DNA of 64,000 nt from Clostridiales bacterium (GTDB lineage: Bacteria > Bacillota > Clostridia > Peptostreptococcales > Anaerovoracaceae), in assembly GCA_015243575.1 (NCBI GenBank), contig CP042469.1, forward strand, positions 3,128,929 to 3,192,928, in the 5' to 3' direction. How positions within the stretch are numbered: the first letter of the stretch is position 1; each line of letters starts with the position of its first letter. Positions 13,450 through 24,200 of the stretch are shown here, in pieces. A model generated the notes under the pieces. That model made no database searches. It saw only the letters and a program-made list of their open reading frames with translations, and was not told the DNA's origin. The position numbers and the translations under genes are program-made.

Positions 13450-15450
13450 TTAGTCCTCGGTGTATGGCGACACATCAGGCTCGATCCACGCCTTGCCGTC
13501 ACGCCAGTCCACATCGAAGTCAAACAGCTTTGCGATGTCCCGCAGCTTGATATAGTTGTTGCCGCCGATGGTATAGGCGGTCAGCCCCGTCACCGCCGCG
13601 CCGGTGTCGCCCCATACAAAGTCTGTGGTGCTGAGTGTCGCACTTTTACTGTCTTTGCCGATTGCGGCAAGCTCGCCGCTTGTCTTGGTGTACGCCGCAT
13701 GGTTATACAGCTTTGCCTTGCCGTCCTCCCAGCGCACATCAAAGCGTGTTTTCAGCAACGCGCCCACATCCCGCAGCTTGACGTAGTTGTTGCCACCGAT
13801 GCTGTAAGCGGGCAGCGCGACTTCCTCACCGTTTAACATAAACTTGGTGTTGGTGGGCGTTGCCGTAACGGTGTTGGTGGGTGTCGGCGCCGGAGCGGGT
13901 GTCTGTCCGGATGCTCTCCCAGAGGACGTTAGGTTCTTCGGCACGGCCGAAATGTGCGATTCCACCCTATCCAAAAGGCCACTCCATTCACCTAACCTCA
14001 AATGTTCTGCTGCCGCCCAATGGATGGTTTTGTATTGGAGAGCCGCTGCCTGCTCCCATGTTATTTTGGCGTTTGCACTTGTGTCGCCGCTGATGGCAAA
14101 GCTCTTGATGGTGTCATTGGTGAAAGCGGAAAATCTGGGACTGTTCCTGCTTTTGTTATAGTCCATGAGCTTAATTAAGTAAGAGGTAAACTCCCCGTAG
14201 GTGGGATTCGCACTCCAATTCATATTTTTATCAGTAAAGACACCCCAAGCGTAACAAAGCACAATACTGCCCCTGAATTCCTCAGCTTGCCCCCCTTCTT
14301 TGCGCAACCTCTCATGCAAATCTTTCGGACCTTCTGCAGGGTAATGGTATCCTAAAATACTGAACGCATCCCAGAAGAACCCCGCCATTTCAGCATTGCT
14401 GATGGGTATGCTCCAGTCCTCAAAAGTTATATCGGTATAGTTGGCTATGTATTCGGACAGGACAACCCCCGCTCCGTCTGGATATCCTTTTTCCGCAGGA
14501 CGGACCATCATTTTAGGATCCTCGGAGGGGCGCATAGCAACATTGTTGCCGAAGGATATCTGCCATAGATAAGGGTTACTTACAGCCGCTACCCGCGTGC
14601 CGCCCGTATTCACTTTTGTCAGTCTGGCCACCCACATATAATACTCTCGGCCTTCATGCTTCACCTTCGCCCAGTCGCCCTTGATCTCGGTAACTTCCAG
14701 AATGGTGCCTGATGGAAACTCCCCGACAATGTCGCCATCCGGCTTTGCACGGTAGACCGGGTTCGTCCCGACTTTATACATCGCTCTGTTATCTATTTCG
14801 CCCGCAATTCCCAAATAGCGCCCATCCGCCATTTTTATGGTTATCTCAGTCCAGTCACGGTCTACAACGCGCTTTTTCTCAACATAAAATTTCGTGGCCC
14901 TTCCTCCTGTGCGTAAGAATGCCTTGCCTACGGAGTCGATATTGATAAAAGTGTCGTTCCCACCGGCGTACATCAGACCGCCACCGCCACCGCCAATGGG
15001 GCCCAGACGGATGCTGTACCAACCGTTGTCTATCGCATCATACAGTTTATAAGTAGTATCATTTGGCGTAGGTGCAGCCTGCGCGGGAGGAACATATGTG
15101 CCGGTGGCGGTGACGGTATATTTTCCCACGATTTGGCTTGTTTTTTCACCCGGAGCAGTCCACCGCAAGGTAATCTCCTGCTTTCCTGCGATGTACGCAA
15201 ATACCGTACCTTGATTGAGCGTCACATTGCCGGAGTTTCTGAAACTGATTTCGCTAGAGATGTCCTTTTTTTCGCCGCCTACAATAGCCGTAGCTTTAAT
15301 CCCGGTTCGATCAAATCCCTCGCCAACCGTATATTCAGTTTTTGCGGGGTATGACAGTATGGTCACAGCTTCCGCCGCAAACGCCATTGTCGGCAGCATG
15401 GTCAGCGCCATACACAGAGTGAGCAGTATGCCCATAAATTGCTTTTTCAT
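13450..15450 (-). CDS. Secreted stalk-domain/SH3 protein
   Basis: 666 aa. Signal peptide (MKKQFMGILLTLCMALTMLP, ending AFA); bIg-like domain (about 28-110, TILSYPAKTEYTVGEGFDRT); a central region with an SH3-like segment (about 230-285, GTILEVTEIKGDWAKVKHEG); a mostly helical region (about 330-500); and two stalk/copper-amine-oxidase-N-like units near the C-terminus (YSIGGNNYVKLRDVGALLKT and YTIGGNNYIKLRDIAKLFDF). An extracellular wall-associated role is likely. A strong GGAGGA site precedes the ATG. The leader holds the 21-bp-spaced repeats at 15538-15574. Confidence 0.8.
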   Translation of the reverse strand: MKKQFMGILLTLCMALTMLPTMAFAAEAVTILSYPAKTEYTVGEGFDRTGIKATAIVGGEKKDISSEISFRNSGNVTLNQGTVFAYIAGKQEITLRWTAPGEKTSQIVGKYTVTATGTYVPPAQAAPTPNDTTYKLYDAIDNGWYSIRLGPIGGGGGGLMYAGGNDTFINIDSVGKAFLRTGGRATKFYVEKKRVVDRDWTEITIKMADGRYLGIAGEIDNRAMYKVGTNPVYRAKPDGDIVGEFPSGTILEVTEIKGDWAKVKHEGREYYMWVARLTKVNTGGTRVAAVSNPYLWQISFGNNVAMRPSEDPKMMVRPAEKGYPDGAGVVLSEYIANYTDITFEDWSIPISNAEMAGFFWDAFSILGYHYPAEGPKDLHERLRKEGGQAEEFRGSIVLCYAWGVFTDKNMNWSANPTYGEFTSYLIKLMDYNKSRNSPRFSAFTNDTIKSFAISGDTSANAKITWEQAAALQYKTIHWAAAEHLRLGEWSGLLDRVESHISAVPKNLTSSGRASGQTPAPAPTPTNTVTATPTNTKFMLNGEEVALPAYSIGGNNYVKLRDVGALLKTRFDVRWEDGKAKLYNHAAYTKTSGELAAIGKDSKSATLSTTDFVWGDTGAAVTGLTAYTIGGNNYIKLRDIAKLFDFDVDWRDGKAWIEPDVSPYTED

Positions 15451-15537
15451 AGTTTTTCCTCCTTTTTGATTGAACGAAATAACATTTCTTTCTCCACGTT
15501 CAATCTATCAGAAATCTCTCTGCAAAACCGTCCGCTG

Positions 15538-15574
15538 CATGAAACATGATTTTTTCGACATGAAACATGATTTT
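15538..15574 (-). promoter_or_regulatory. Direct repeats, likely LytTR operator, copy 2
   Basis: The same CATGAAACATGATTTT pair occurs at 15538-15553 and 15559-15574 with a 21-bp period. It is about 90 bp upstream of the stalk-domain gene start at 15450, the same geometry as copy 1. The shared CCGTCCGCTG next to both copies suggests that a whole promoter was duplicated. Confidence 0.6.
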
Positions 15575-15630
15575 GGAGGAAAGTAGGCTCCTGTCTTTTT
15601 TGCTTTTAGATGTGAAGCAACACAATATCA

Positions 15631-15692
15631 CACGAAAATCAACGAGTACGCACGAATTTCATCTTGTTTTTGCCATGATTTGATGATATACT
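15631..15692 (+). promoter_or_regulatory. Promoter of the XRE-LytTR-kinase operon
   Basis: TTGTTT (15664-15669), a 17-base spacer and TATACT (15687-15692) form a promoter about 57 bases before the XRE gene. Just upstream, CACGAAAATC (15631-15640) and CACGAATTTC (15651-15660) form an imperfect direct repeat with a 20-bp period, a candidate regulator site. The rest of 15451-15748 holds only this and the divergent leader. Confidence 0.5.
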
Positions 15693-15748
15693 GTAATCTG
15701 TTACTTGTATAAACGATTTTCGACTTTTAGAGGGACGTGAGGCGTGTT

Positions 15749-16039
15749 ATGGGTGTCAGTTATAACAAATTATTCAAACTGATGATCGACAGAAAAATAA
15801 GAAAAGGCGAGCTATGCAAGGCGGCGGGCATCAGCAGCGGCTCGCTTCTGAAAATATCAAAAGATGAAAACATATATGTCGATATTTTGGTTCGGATTTG
15901 CGGCGTTTTGGGCTGCGATTTCGGCGACATCATGGAGTATGTTCCTGATGAAAATTCCGTTATAAAATCTGAACCCGGTAATCGGCAACCACCCGATTTG
16001 CAGGAGGAAAAGCCTGCGAGAGTTTCTGAAGAAGTCTAA
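15749..16039 (+). CDS. XRE/Cro-type HTH regulator
   Basis: 96 aa. The N-terminal two thirds is a Cro/CI-type helix-turn-helix of the HTH_26 kind (RKGELCKAAGISSGSLLKIS, then LVRICGVLGCDFGDIMEYVP), followed by a polar tail. The ATG at 15749 is favoured over a GTG at 15737 because GTGAGG gives normal spacing. It is co-directional with the LytTR regulator and kinase and probably belongs to the same operon. Confidence 0.8.
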   Translation: MGVSYNKLFKLMIDRKIRKGELCKAAGISSGSLLKISKDENIYVDILVRICGVLGCDFGDIMEYVPDENSVIKSEPGNRQPPDLQEEKPARVSEEV

Positions 16040-16059
16040 TAGAACATGGAGGGATGCTT

Positions 16060-16788
16060 ATGCTGCAAATTGCAGTCTGTGATGACAATATTGACGAGCT
16101 GTCCAATATGGTACAGCTTATAGACCTGTACCGAACATCAAGACATCTAAACTGCGAACACGCCGCCTTTTCAAACGGCTTTGAATTGATTTCGGCCTTG
16201 GAAAAAGGAAAGAGGTTTGATATATACTGTCTGGATATTATGATGCCGGGCTTTACCGGCATTGATGCGGCAAAGGAAATTCGCACCTTTGACAAAACCG
16301 CACCGATTTTATTCTTCACCTCATCACCTGAGTTTGCTTTGGAAAGCTATTCGGTGAAAGCCATCAACTATGTACTCAAGCCAATTTCAAAGGAGAAGCT
16401 GTTCTTCACCCTTGATGAGGTGCTGGAGCAGATCAAAGCGAAAGAGGAAGAGGATGCGGTCATCGTAAAGAGCAACGAGGGGATTCAAAAAATACTGATC
16501 TCCAATTTGGTCTTTGTCGAGGTCATCGGCAGAAACGTCCTCTATCATCTGCGCTCCGGCAAGGTGGTCGAATGTATGGAGCCTTTTTCCGCTGTCTGCG
16601 ACAGCCTGCTGAAATATGGGTATTTTATGAAGCCCCACCGCTCCTATCTTGTGAATATGCAGTATGTGGATACCATTGAAAACCATCAGATCACCTTACA
16701 GACCCTTTCCTCTGTTCCTGTTGCACAAGGCAAGGCAAAGGAGATGAAGCAGCAATATCTGAATTATCAAATGGAGGGGGGAGCTTAA
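16060..16788 (+). CDS. LytTR-family response regulator
   Basis: 242 aa. The N-terminal receiver domain has acidic D8/D9, phospho-acceptor D59 (YCLDIMMPG), a Thr/Ser switch (FFTSS) and Lys (VLKPI). The C-terminal LytTR DNA-binding domain starts near residue 135 (FVEVIGRNVLYHLRSGKVVE, FMKPHRSYLVNMQYVDTI). AgrA-like proteins of this type bind paired direct repeats. The ATG at 16060 sits six bases after GGAGGG; the ATG at 16054 would be too close. The kinase gene follows after one base. Likely targets are the repeats at 13382 and 15538. Confidence 0.92.
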   Translation: MLQIAVCDDNIDELSNMVQLIDLYRTSRHLNCEHAAFSNGFELISALEKGKRFDIYCLDIMMPGFTGIDAAKEIRTFDKTAPILFFTSSPEFALESYSVKAINYVLKPISKEKLFFTLDEVLEQIKAKEEEDAVIVKSNEGIQKILISNLVFVEVIGRNVLYHLRSGKVVECMEPFSAVCDSLLKYGYFMKPHRSYLVNMQYVDTIENHQITLQTLSSVPVAQGKAKEMKQQYLNYQMEGGA

Positions 16789-16789
16789 A

Positions 16790-18061
16790 ATGGAAGTAAT
16801 AGTGATAGGACTCTTGCGATTTGGGGTTTCTCTGGTCTTTGGCATCACGGTGTCCGTTCTCTTTGCAGGAATAGAATCCACAAAGAAAAACAGGTTCACT
16901 ACCGGCCTGCTCTGTGTCATTTTTCTTTTTGTTCAGACCGCCAGCTACTGGCTTTGGGGCTTGGATTTGACATCAAAGCTGTATCCGCTGATTATCCATC
17001 TGCCGCTGATCCTGATATTCTCGCTGTACTACAAACGGCCGTGGCTTATATCCGTCGTCAGCGTGCTTTCAGGATACTTATGTTGTCAGGCTCCGCGCTG
17101 GTTTGGTTTCATTGCAGGCGCCGCTTTAGACAGCAGACTTGCGGATCACGTTTTTTATGTTGGGGCGATATTTCTGTTCTACTATTTCCTGAAAAAGTAT
17201 GTGGCGGCTTCCGTCCGGCATCTTATGGAGGTGTCCACTAAATCCTGCTTATTTTTAGGCGGGGTGCCGCTTTTTTACTATTTGTTCGACTACACGACCG
17301 CTATCTACACCAATGTGCTTTACAGCGGCACCGAATGGGCGGTACAGTTCATGCCCTCAACAATCTCTGTTTTCTATTTTGTGTTTGTTATCCTTTACTA
17401 CGCTGAGACACAAAAACAGGCAAGCCTTCAAAGAGAAAAGGATATGCTGGATGCACAGTTTAGATTGGCGCAGACAGAGTTTGCTTCTCTGCGGCAGTTA
17501 CAGCAGAACGCCGCATCCTATCGGCATGATATGCGCCATCATTTTGCGCTTTTACAGGGACTGGCCTCCAAGGAACACATCGAGGGGATTAAAGAGTACC
17601 TACGAACTGCCCAGTCCGACATGGATGCCATCACGCCCACACGCTTTTGTGAAAACGAAACCGTCAACCTGATTTTGTCCGCTTTCGCTACGAAAGCGAA
17701 ACAAGCGGAAATCATGCTGACGGTGGATGCAAAACTGCCTGATTTGCTTCCCTTTAGCGATACTGAGCTTTGCTCGCTCTTGTCAAACGCTTTGGAAAAT
17801 GCTATCCATGCCTGTGAACAGATACCTGACCGCAACAAACGCATCATCCGGCTGCGTATGTATTCCAAAAATAATAAGTTGTGCATTGATCTACACAATA
17901 GCTATCAGGCAGAGCCAGTATTCAGGCAAGGGCTTCCTGTATCAAAAGAACAGGGACATGGCTTCGGCACAAAAAGCATAGCCCATATCGTGGAAAAGCA
18001 TGGCGGTGTATTTCAGTTTTCGGTTAAGGATGGCTGGTTTGTATTTCAGGCAACTGCATAA
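16790..18061 (+). CDS. Membrane GHKL histidine kinase (AgrC-like)
   Basis: 423 aa. About six transmembrane helices fill residues 1-205. A coiled linker and H-box (SYRHDMRHHFALLQG, His near 245) follow. The C-terminal GHKL ATPase has an N-box (LSNALENAIHACEQ, about 333) and a glycine-rich lid (GHGFGTKSIAHIVEKHGG). It is the partner of the LytTR regulator. AgrC-like kinases commonly sense peptides, but no peptide gene is recognisable here, so the ligand is unknown. It converges on the giant surface gene 2; both share the bidirectional terminator at 18085-18118. Confidence 0.92.
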   Translation: MEVIVIGLLRFGVSLVFGITVSVLFAGIESTKKNRFTTGLLCVIFLFVQTASYWLWGLDLTSKLYPLIIHLPLILIFSLYYKRPWLISVVSVLSGYLCCQAPRWFGFIAGAALDSRLADHVFYVGAIFLFYYFLKKYVAASVRHLMEVSTKSCLFLGGVPLFYYLFDYTTAIYTNVLYSGTEWAVQFMPSTISVFYFVFVILYYAETQKQASLQREKDMLDAQFRLAQTEFASLRQLQQNAASYRHDMRHHFALLQGLASKEHIEGIKEYLRTAQSDMDAITPTRFCENETVNLILSAFATKAKQAEIMLTVDAKLPDLLPFSDTELCSLLSNALENAIHACEQIPDRNKRIIRLRMYSKNNKLCIDLHNSYQAEPVFRQGLPVSKEQGHGFGTKSIAHIVEKHGGVFQFSVKDGWFVFQATA

Positions 18062-18084
18062 GAAAATATTTCATATAATAAACA

Positions 18085-18118
18085 CAGAGCCTGCCCTCGT
18101 AAAAAAGGGCAGGCTCTG
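18085..18118. terminator. Bidirectional terminator between kinase and surface gene 2
   Basis: CAGAGCCTGCCCT (18085-18097) pairs perfectly with AGGGCAGGCTCTG (18106-18118), with an 8-base loop. A T tract follows within a few bases on the plus strand and TGTTTATTAT on the minus strand. It ends the kinase operon and, from the other side, the riboswitch-containing 3' UTR. Confidence 0.8.
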
Positions 18119-18128
18119 CTCGGTTTTT

Positions 18129-18212
18129 GCAGCCAGACTATCATAGCGCCCTAAGACACCTTAGATCCTCAGCTTTGCGTCCCCGACTTTAACCGGGTTT
18201 GCCCATAGCTTT
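18129..18212 (-). ncRNA. Cyclic di-GMP-I (GEMM) riboswitch aptamer, copy B, in a 3' UTR
   Basis: Minus-strand signature in order: GGGCAAACC, GGGGACGCAAAGC, GAGGATCTAAGG, hairpin GGCGCTATGATAGTC, GGCTGC. It differs from copy A at scattered positions but keeps the conserved ones. It lies between the stop codon of surface gene 2 (18228) and the terminator at 18085-18118. No minus-strand gene follows: the next sequence is antisense to the kinase gene. It therefore cannot be an ordinary 5' leader switch at this place. Confidence 0.82.
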
Positions 18213-18227
18213 ATTGATTTGTTATTT

Positions 18228-21200
18228 TTACTTCTCCGGCACTCGAAGTACATCGCCGGGGTGGATGAGGGCGAAGCGGCTCTTGTTGTTCAGCCGTTCC
18301 AGCTCAGCCATAGTGCAGTTCAGCTTACGGGATATGCTCCAGAAGCTGTCGCCCTTTTGTACGGTGTAGGTGGTGTACCGCAGATTTTTCGGCACGTCCG
18401 CTGTCACACCGTACTGGTCAAAGGTATAGGTCGCTCCATCGATGTCCTGCTTGCCGGTGAGGGGCTTGCCATCCTTGAAGTACATCCATTTGCCGGAATC
18501 GTTCATTGTCCAGCCCTGCGCCGTGTCACTGGAAATCGCCAGCTCCACAAAGCGGCGCAGCACAGCAGACACCTCGGCTCTTGTGGCTGTACCCTGCGGA
18601 TCAAAGAGATTGCCATTTTTGCCGCTGATGACCCCTGCCATCTGCATCTGCTTCACGGCTTCCTTGGCGTAAGTACTAATCTTGCTGTTATCGGCAAAAG
18701 TGTTTTCCACATGGACTTTCGGCAAGGTATAGCCAATAGCTTTGGCATAGTTGCTCATAATGACCGCCATCTGCTCACGGGTGATGGACTGATCCGGGGC
18801 AAACTTTCCATTTCCAATCCCGCTTACTATGCTGTTTTTGCTTGCCCACTCAATATAGCCCATATAGTAGGCATCACCCTTCACATCACTGAAGCTGCTC
18901 TTTGCGTAGCCGCTCACATCGGCGTTTGCAAGCCTCCCCAGCGCCGTGACGAACATTCCTCTTGTCATGGCGGTGTTCGGGCTGAACTTGGTTTCAGAAG
19001 TTCCGCTGAACAATCCACGGCTTGCCACAAACTCAATATCTCCCTTTGCCCAATGACCTGCAATGTCCTTAAATGCGGTATTGGTCTGCTTATAGCCGAT
19101 GCCGTAAGTGGAAAAATGATTAGTGCTGAAACGCAGTACCTGTTCCACACTGTCATAGACCGAGTTTACCAGCCAATGCACCTTGCCCTTGCTGTCCACA
19201 TACACAGCCTGCACATTTCCAGCCTTTTCATTTGCACCGAGGGTATATGGAATGGTTACCGATACGCTGCCTGCGCCGAAGCTGCTGACCGCCTTGCCAT
19301 TGCCGTAGTTTACCTTGAGGTCGAATACCGGGCGGTTGCCAATGGCTTTTTTCGCATCTCCGATCAACTTGCCGCTATCCATGCGGGTGGCGGTGATATT
19401 CACATCCGACTTTGCTTGCTTGTTTATTTCCTGCACAGCCGCCAAATCTATGCCGACTCTGATGTCGGGATTGTCTACCACAATGATGATGCTCACGATT
19501 TTCTTCGCAATGATGGTATCCTGCACGGCCTTTGGCAGATTGACCGTAACATTGGAGTCGGTGTTGTTGCCGGTGTCCACACGGAGAACCACCGTGATTC
19601 CGTTTTGCTCCGTGCCGTTTTTCTTGGCCTCGGCCAATGCCTTGTTAAAGGCATCGGTCACAGTTTTGTCAGTGATGTTTACGGTAATGTTACCCTTCTT
19701 ATCTACTGTGCCGGGAACCTTGATTTCCCCTTGTGTAGGAGAATTGGGCTTGTCGGCTGCTGGAGGAGTTATGATGATGGGACTGCTGTCTGAGGAGCTT
19801 CCTCCACCGCCACCACCGTTATAGCTCCAGCTTGCCGTAACCGTCAGATCAGCGGTCACGTTATCAAAGGATTTATCCCAGCCGGTAAGGGTATAGCCAC
19901 TGCGGTAGACAGTAGGAGCCGTTGCCGCTCCGCCCTCCGCGATGGTCTGTGACAGCTCGCCCCCTCCTGTGCGGCTGCCACCGTTCAAGTTAAAGGTGAC
20001 AGTATAGGTCTGCTCCGCAACGGTAAGGGTACCGTTCGTGCGAGTTGTAATGGTGTAATTACCCGTTGCCGTGCCGCCTGTGAGTGTAATGGGATAGCTG
20101 CCCACCGTATTGCCGTCAAAGGTCGGGCAAGCCAGGACAGGTTGGGTGCTTAAAGCATCCGCCTTGGTTTCCCCGGGAGCTAGATTGCCTACAGTATAGG
20201 TAAGCTCCGGCAGGCTGCCGCCCTTAGTGACCGTCTTATTATCGGTAACAAGGGTGATTTCCCGTTTTGCGATGGTAAAGTTGAATATCTCGCTACCTGC
20301 ATAATCGGGGTTACTCTCCGGCACAGAAATGGTCAACTTATATGCGCCTGCGTTTGTGGGCGCGGTGCTGTTTCTGTAGCCTGCGCTATCCGTGGATTCA
20401 TACAGCCATTCCAGTTGATTCACCGGAACAGAGCCGCCTGTAACGGTCGCTGTGCCACTGGGCGCATAGGATGCGCCGTCATAGGCCTTATTGGCGGTCG
20501 TGATGCCGCCAATGATAACGGCTTGTTTTGCCGTAACAGATACCTTGCGGCTGACGGTGGAGCTGTCCGGCAGGGTCAGCCAAGCAGGTGGCGTTATGTA
20601 GCTGATGGTGCCTGTAAAGGTCTGCTCGGTGCCTACAGCCGTTCTATCCAGCGCTTCGCCGCCGTTCCAATCGACAGTATAGGCAACGCTTTGGCCTTCT
20701 ACCATGATGGAACCGCTTGCAGGTAGGATGGCGCTTCCTAATTCAGCGGCTGTAGCGGAGCTGTCGCTGCTTATGACCACCAACGTGTCGCTGAAGGTGG
20801 GGGTCACTGCCGTGACCGGCGTAACGGTAACAGTTAGACTCGCAGTCACGCCGTTGGGCTCAATATTGCTGTTGCCTGTGAGCGTACCGACCACCACATA
20901 TATAGCAGTCTTGGCATTGTAGGCAGAGACAGTCGACCATGTAATTGGCAGCACTGCCGTACCGCCATCGGTGCTGACGTTCACACTTGAAGGCAGACCT
21001 GCCGCATCCACAACAGCCTGTGCAGTTGTGGCGGTGCGCATTTCATAGGCGGTTTTGTTTGCGTTGTCCACAGTCGTGGTGATCTCTGACACCTTAGCCT
21101 GTTCAATAGTAAAATTGACCGTGACCGGAGCAAGGGAAAGCTCGTAGTTTCCACCCGCACTTAAATTGCCGAGGGAAATGGCATAGGTCCCCACGTTTTC

Positions 21201-24200
21201 CCCTGCTGCACGACTGAGCTTGCCAGTGAAAGCCCCCGGAGTCAAGCCAGCGCCATTTGCAAAGGTCAATATTGGGTCAATCTCGCCATGTTTTTTGCTC
21301 TGACCGGGGTAGGGCATGATGGTGATCGTTTTTTTTGCAATGGTGTAGGTTATGTTTCTTGTACCGTAAAAGCTGCCGATGCCGGTGATGGTGAGCGTCA
21401 CCGTTCCGGCGTTTGTGCCGTCGCTTGCGCTCTCGTCTGCTACCGCAACAGTATAATCCGTGTTCTTGGTCAGCGTTTCGCCGTCAAAGGTGACGGTCAG
21501 GGTTGGGATTTGCTTACTGCCGTTGTAAGTGAGGCCGTCTGTTGCTCCCACCGTGGCATACTGGATATCCCGCGCTGTCAGATACAGCCCGCCGTCTCCA
21601 TGCTGCGGGCCACCGACGCCCTTTAGGGTCGGCAGCTTGTTTTCCGTAAACTGCCAGATATCCCCGTCCCACGCGGCATCCGCCCAATAGGTGGGGTTTG
21701 CCCAGAAGTCGCCGCCAAAGAGGGTCTGTGAGGTCATGTCCGCGCCGTCCTTTGCACTTAGACCCTTATTTGCCCATGTGCCGGGAATACGGCTGAACGC
21801 ATAGTTGTTTAAGAGAGAGCCGGAAGTGTTTTTGCCCACCACGCGCCCGAAATTGTATGCGCCTGCGTTGATGGAAGGGTTCAGCGCCACACAATTCTTC
21901 ACGGTGCCGCTGCTGAGAACACCTGCCACGCCTCCGATATACCCCTCCGAATCCGTTCCCAGAACGCTGCCGGTACTATAGCAATTTTGCACGCTGCCGC
22001 TGCTAACCTCTCCCGCAACGCCACCGACATAGAGAACGCCTTTGATATTGCCGGTGCTATAGCAATCTTGCACAGTAGCTACCCCAACTTCTCCCACAAT
22101 GCCGCCGACATTGAACCTTCCGGAAACGCTGCTGCCGCTATAGCATCGCCGCACCGTAGTAGCATTGTGTTCGAGATACCCCATTATTCCGCCAACATAG
22201 TCACCGCTGCCGGTTACACTACCGGTACTGTAGCAGTTTTGCACCGTACCGCTGGAGATGCGCCCTACTGTTCCTCCGACATTATCCGCTCCGGAGATGC
22301 TGCCGACAACGGCACAGTTCTCTACTGTCGCACCCCATGCATATCCGGCTACGCCGCCGACACGGGCTTTTCCGATGACGCTTGCGTCGATGATTCTGAT
22401 ATTCTGCACCTTGCTATCGATGTAGAGATAGCCGAATAAACCGATGTTATCAGCCGCCGGACGGTTGATAGTCAGCCCGGTAATGGTTTTGTTGTTGCCA
22501 TCAAAGATGCCCTTGAATTGCTTTGCAGAGGCGCCAATGGGCATCCAGCCCTCCCCACTTGCATAGCTGGAAAGGTCAAGGTCTTTTTCCAGCCTGTAAT
22601 ACCTTCCTGGATCCGCATAAGGTGAGGTTCCCTCATTCACCAGTTGGGCCAGTTTGGCAAGGTCCGCGGCGGTTTTGATGAGGTAGGGATCGCCCTCGCT
22701 GGTACCCGCGCCCTCAAAGACGCTTGCGCCCGCCGGAAGCAAGTGCTCCGGCATAGAGGCATTCTGCCCTGCGATGCCTTTGAGGATGGGCAACTTGCCG
22801 GGTGCTATTTCCCATACGGTGGTATTCCAATCTGCTGTGAAGCCGCTTGCCGTCGTCCAAAAGCTCGCCGCATTGATGTCTTCTGCGGTTTTGGGAGCGC
22901 CGTTATGATCTGTAAGCGTGCCGTCGGATACCGTGCTTCCATTGACCGTCATACCGATAAAGGCGATGTTGCCCGAAAGAGTACTGCCGTCAAAAAGTTT
23001 TGCCACGCGATGCACACTGCTAGAGGTACCGGAAACTGATGGATTAAGCGCGGCGCAGTTTTGCAAGGTGGAAGAGTAAACAACTCCCACCACACCACCA
23101 ATACCGCCATTATCGTCGACGCCGTCGACGCTGCCGATGCTATAACAGTTTTTTACCGTGCCAAAGTTGATTCTCCCGATTACGCCGCCGCTCCCATTTG
23201 AGCTCGTGCTTGTCAGGCTTACCGCGCTGTAGCAGTTTTGCGCGGTGGAACCGTAAACAAATCCCACCACACCACCGATATAGTCTGCACCGCTCATAAT
23301 GCCGCTTACGAAACAGCCTTGCACCATGCCCCCCTCATACACAGATCCTGTCACACCCCCGACGCTTTGACGGCCTTTGATGCTTACATTTTGCAGTGCT
23401 AGATTCTTTGCCGTGCCGCGGCTAATGCTTCCAAACAATCCAACATGAGATTGCCCGCTTTGGTTGATATACAGCTCTGTAATGGTTTTACCGTTACCAT
23501 CAAAAACACCCTTGAATGGTTGTGTGTATGTGTTGCCAATGGACGTCCAACCCTTGCCGTCGTCATAATCTTTACCATAGGCAGAAAGATCGAGATCGTT
23601 CATCAGCTTATAGTGTGCGGCGTTATAGCTTGCGTTCCCCGCGTTTACAAGCTCTGCCAGCTTGGCAAGCTGGGTGGGGGTGGTAATTTGGTAGGCGGTA
23701 TCGGAGCTCAAACCGTCGCCGCCCGAAAAGGGGCTTGTGTCGTCCAACAGATGCAGGGGCATATCTACCGCCGCGCCAAAGCCGGGCAGCTTGCCTTTTT
23801 CATATGTCCACGCCGTGTCATTGCCAAACAGGGCTTCAAAGAAGCCTGCGGCACTGATGGCGGCGGCGGTTTTAGGCTCACCGTCCTCCTGATCCGTGCC
23901 CTCAACAAGGGATTTAGCGCTGCCGTTCTTCGTCACCTTCATGCCGGAAAAGGCGATGTTGCCGGAGAGGGGGCCGCCGTCCACATATCCCGCCACGCGC
24001 CCCAAACCGCCTGTGCCGCTTACCGAGGGGTTCAGTGCCGCGCAGTTTTTCACAATGCCGTAAACAGTCCCCGCCACGCCGCTGACAAAGTCGCCTGTGC
24101 CGCTGACCGCGCCGGTGCTGTAGCAGTTTTCTACCGTGCTGCCGCCGACAGCAGAGCCAACCACGCCGCCGACACTGCCTATGCCGCTGACCGAGCCGGT

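Noticed and set aside
18219-19793. Long plus-strand ORF of 524 aa opposite surface gene 2
   Set aside because: It is antisense to the SLH region of a clearly coding gene, has no ribosome site, is rich in His/Cys/Gly as expected of a shadow frame, and a similar shadow occurs opposite surface gene 1.
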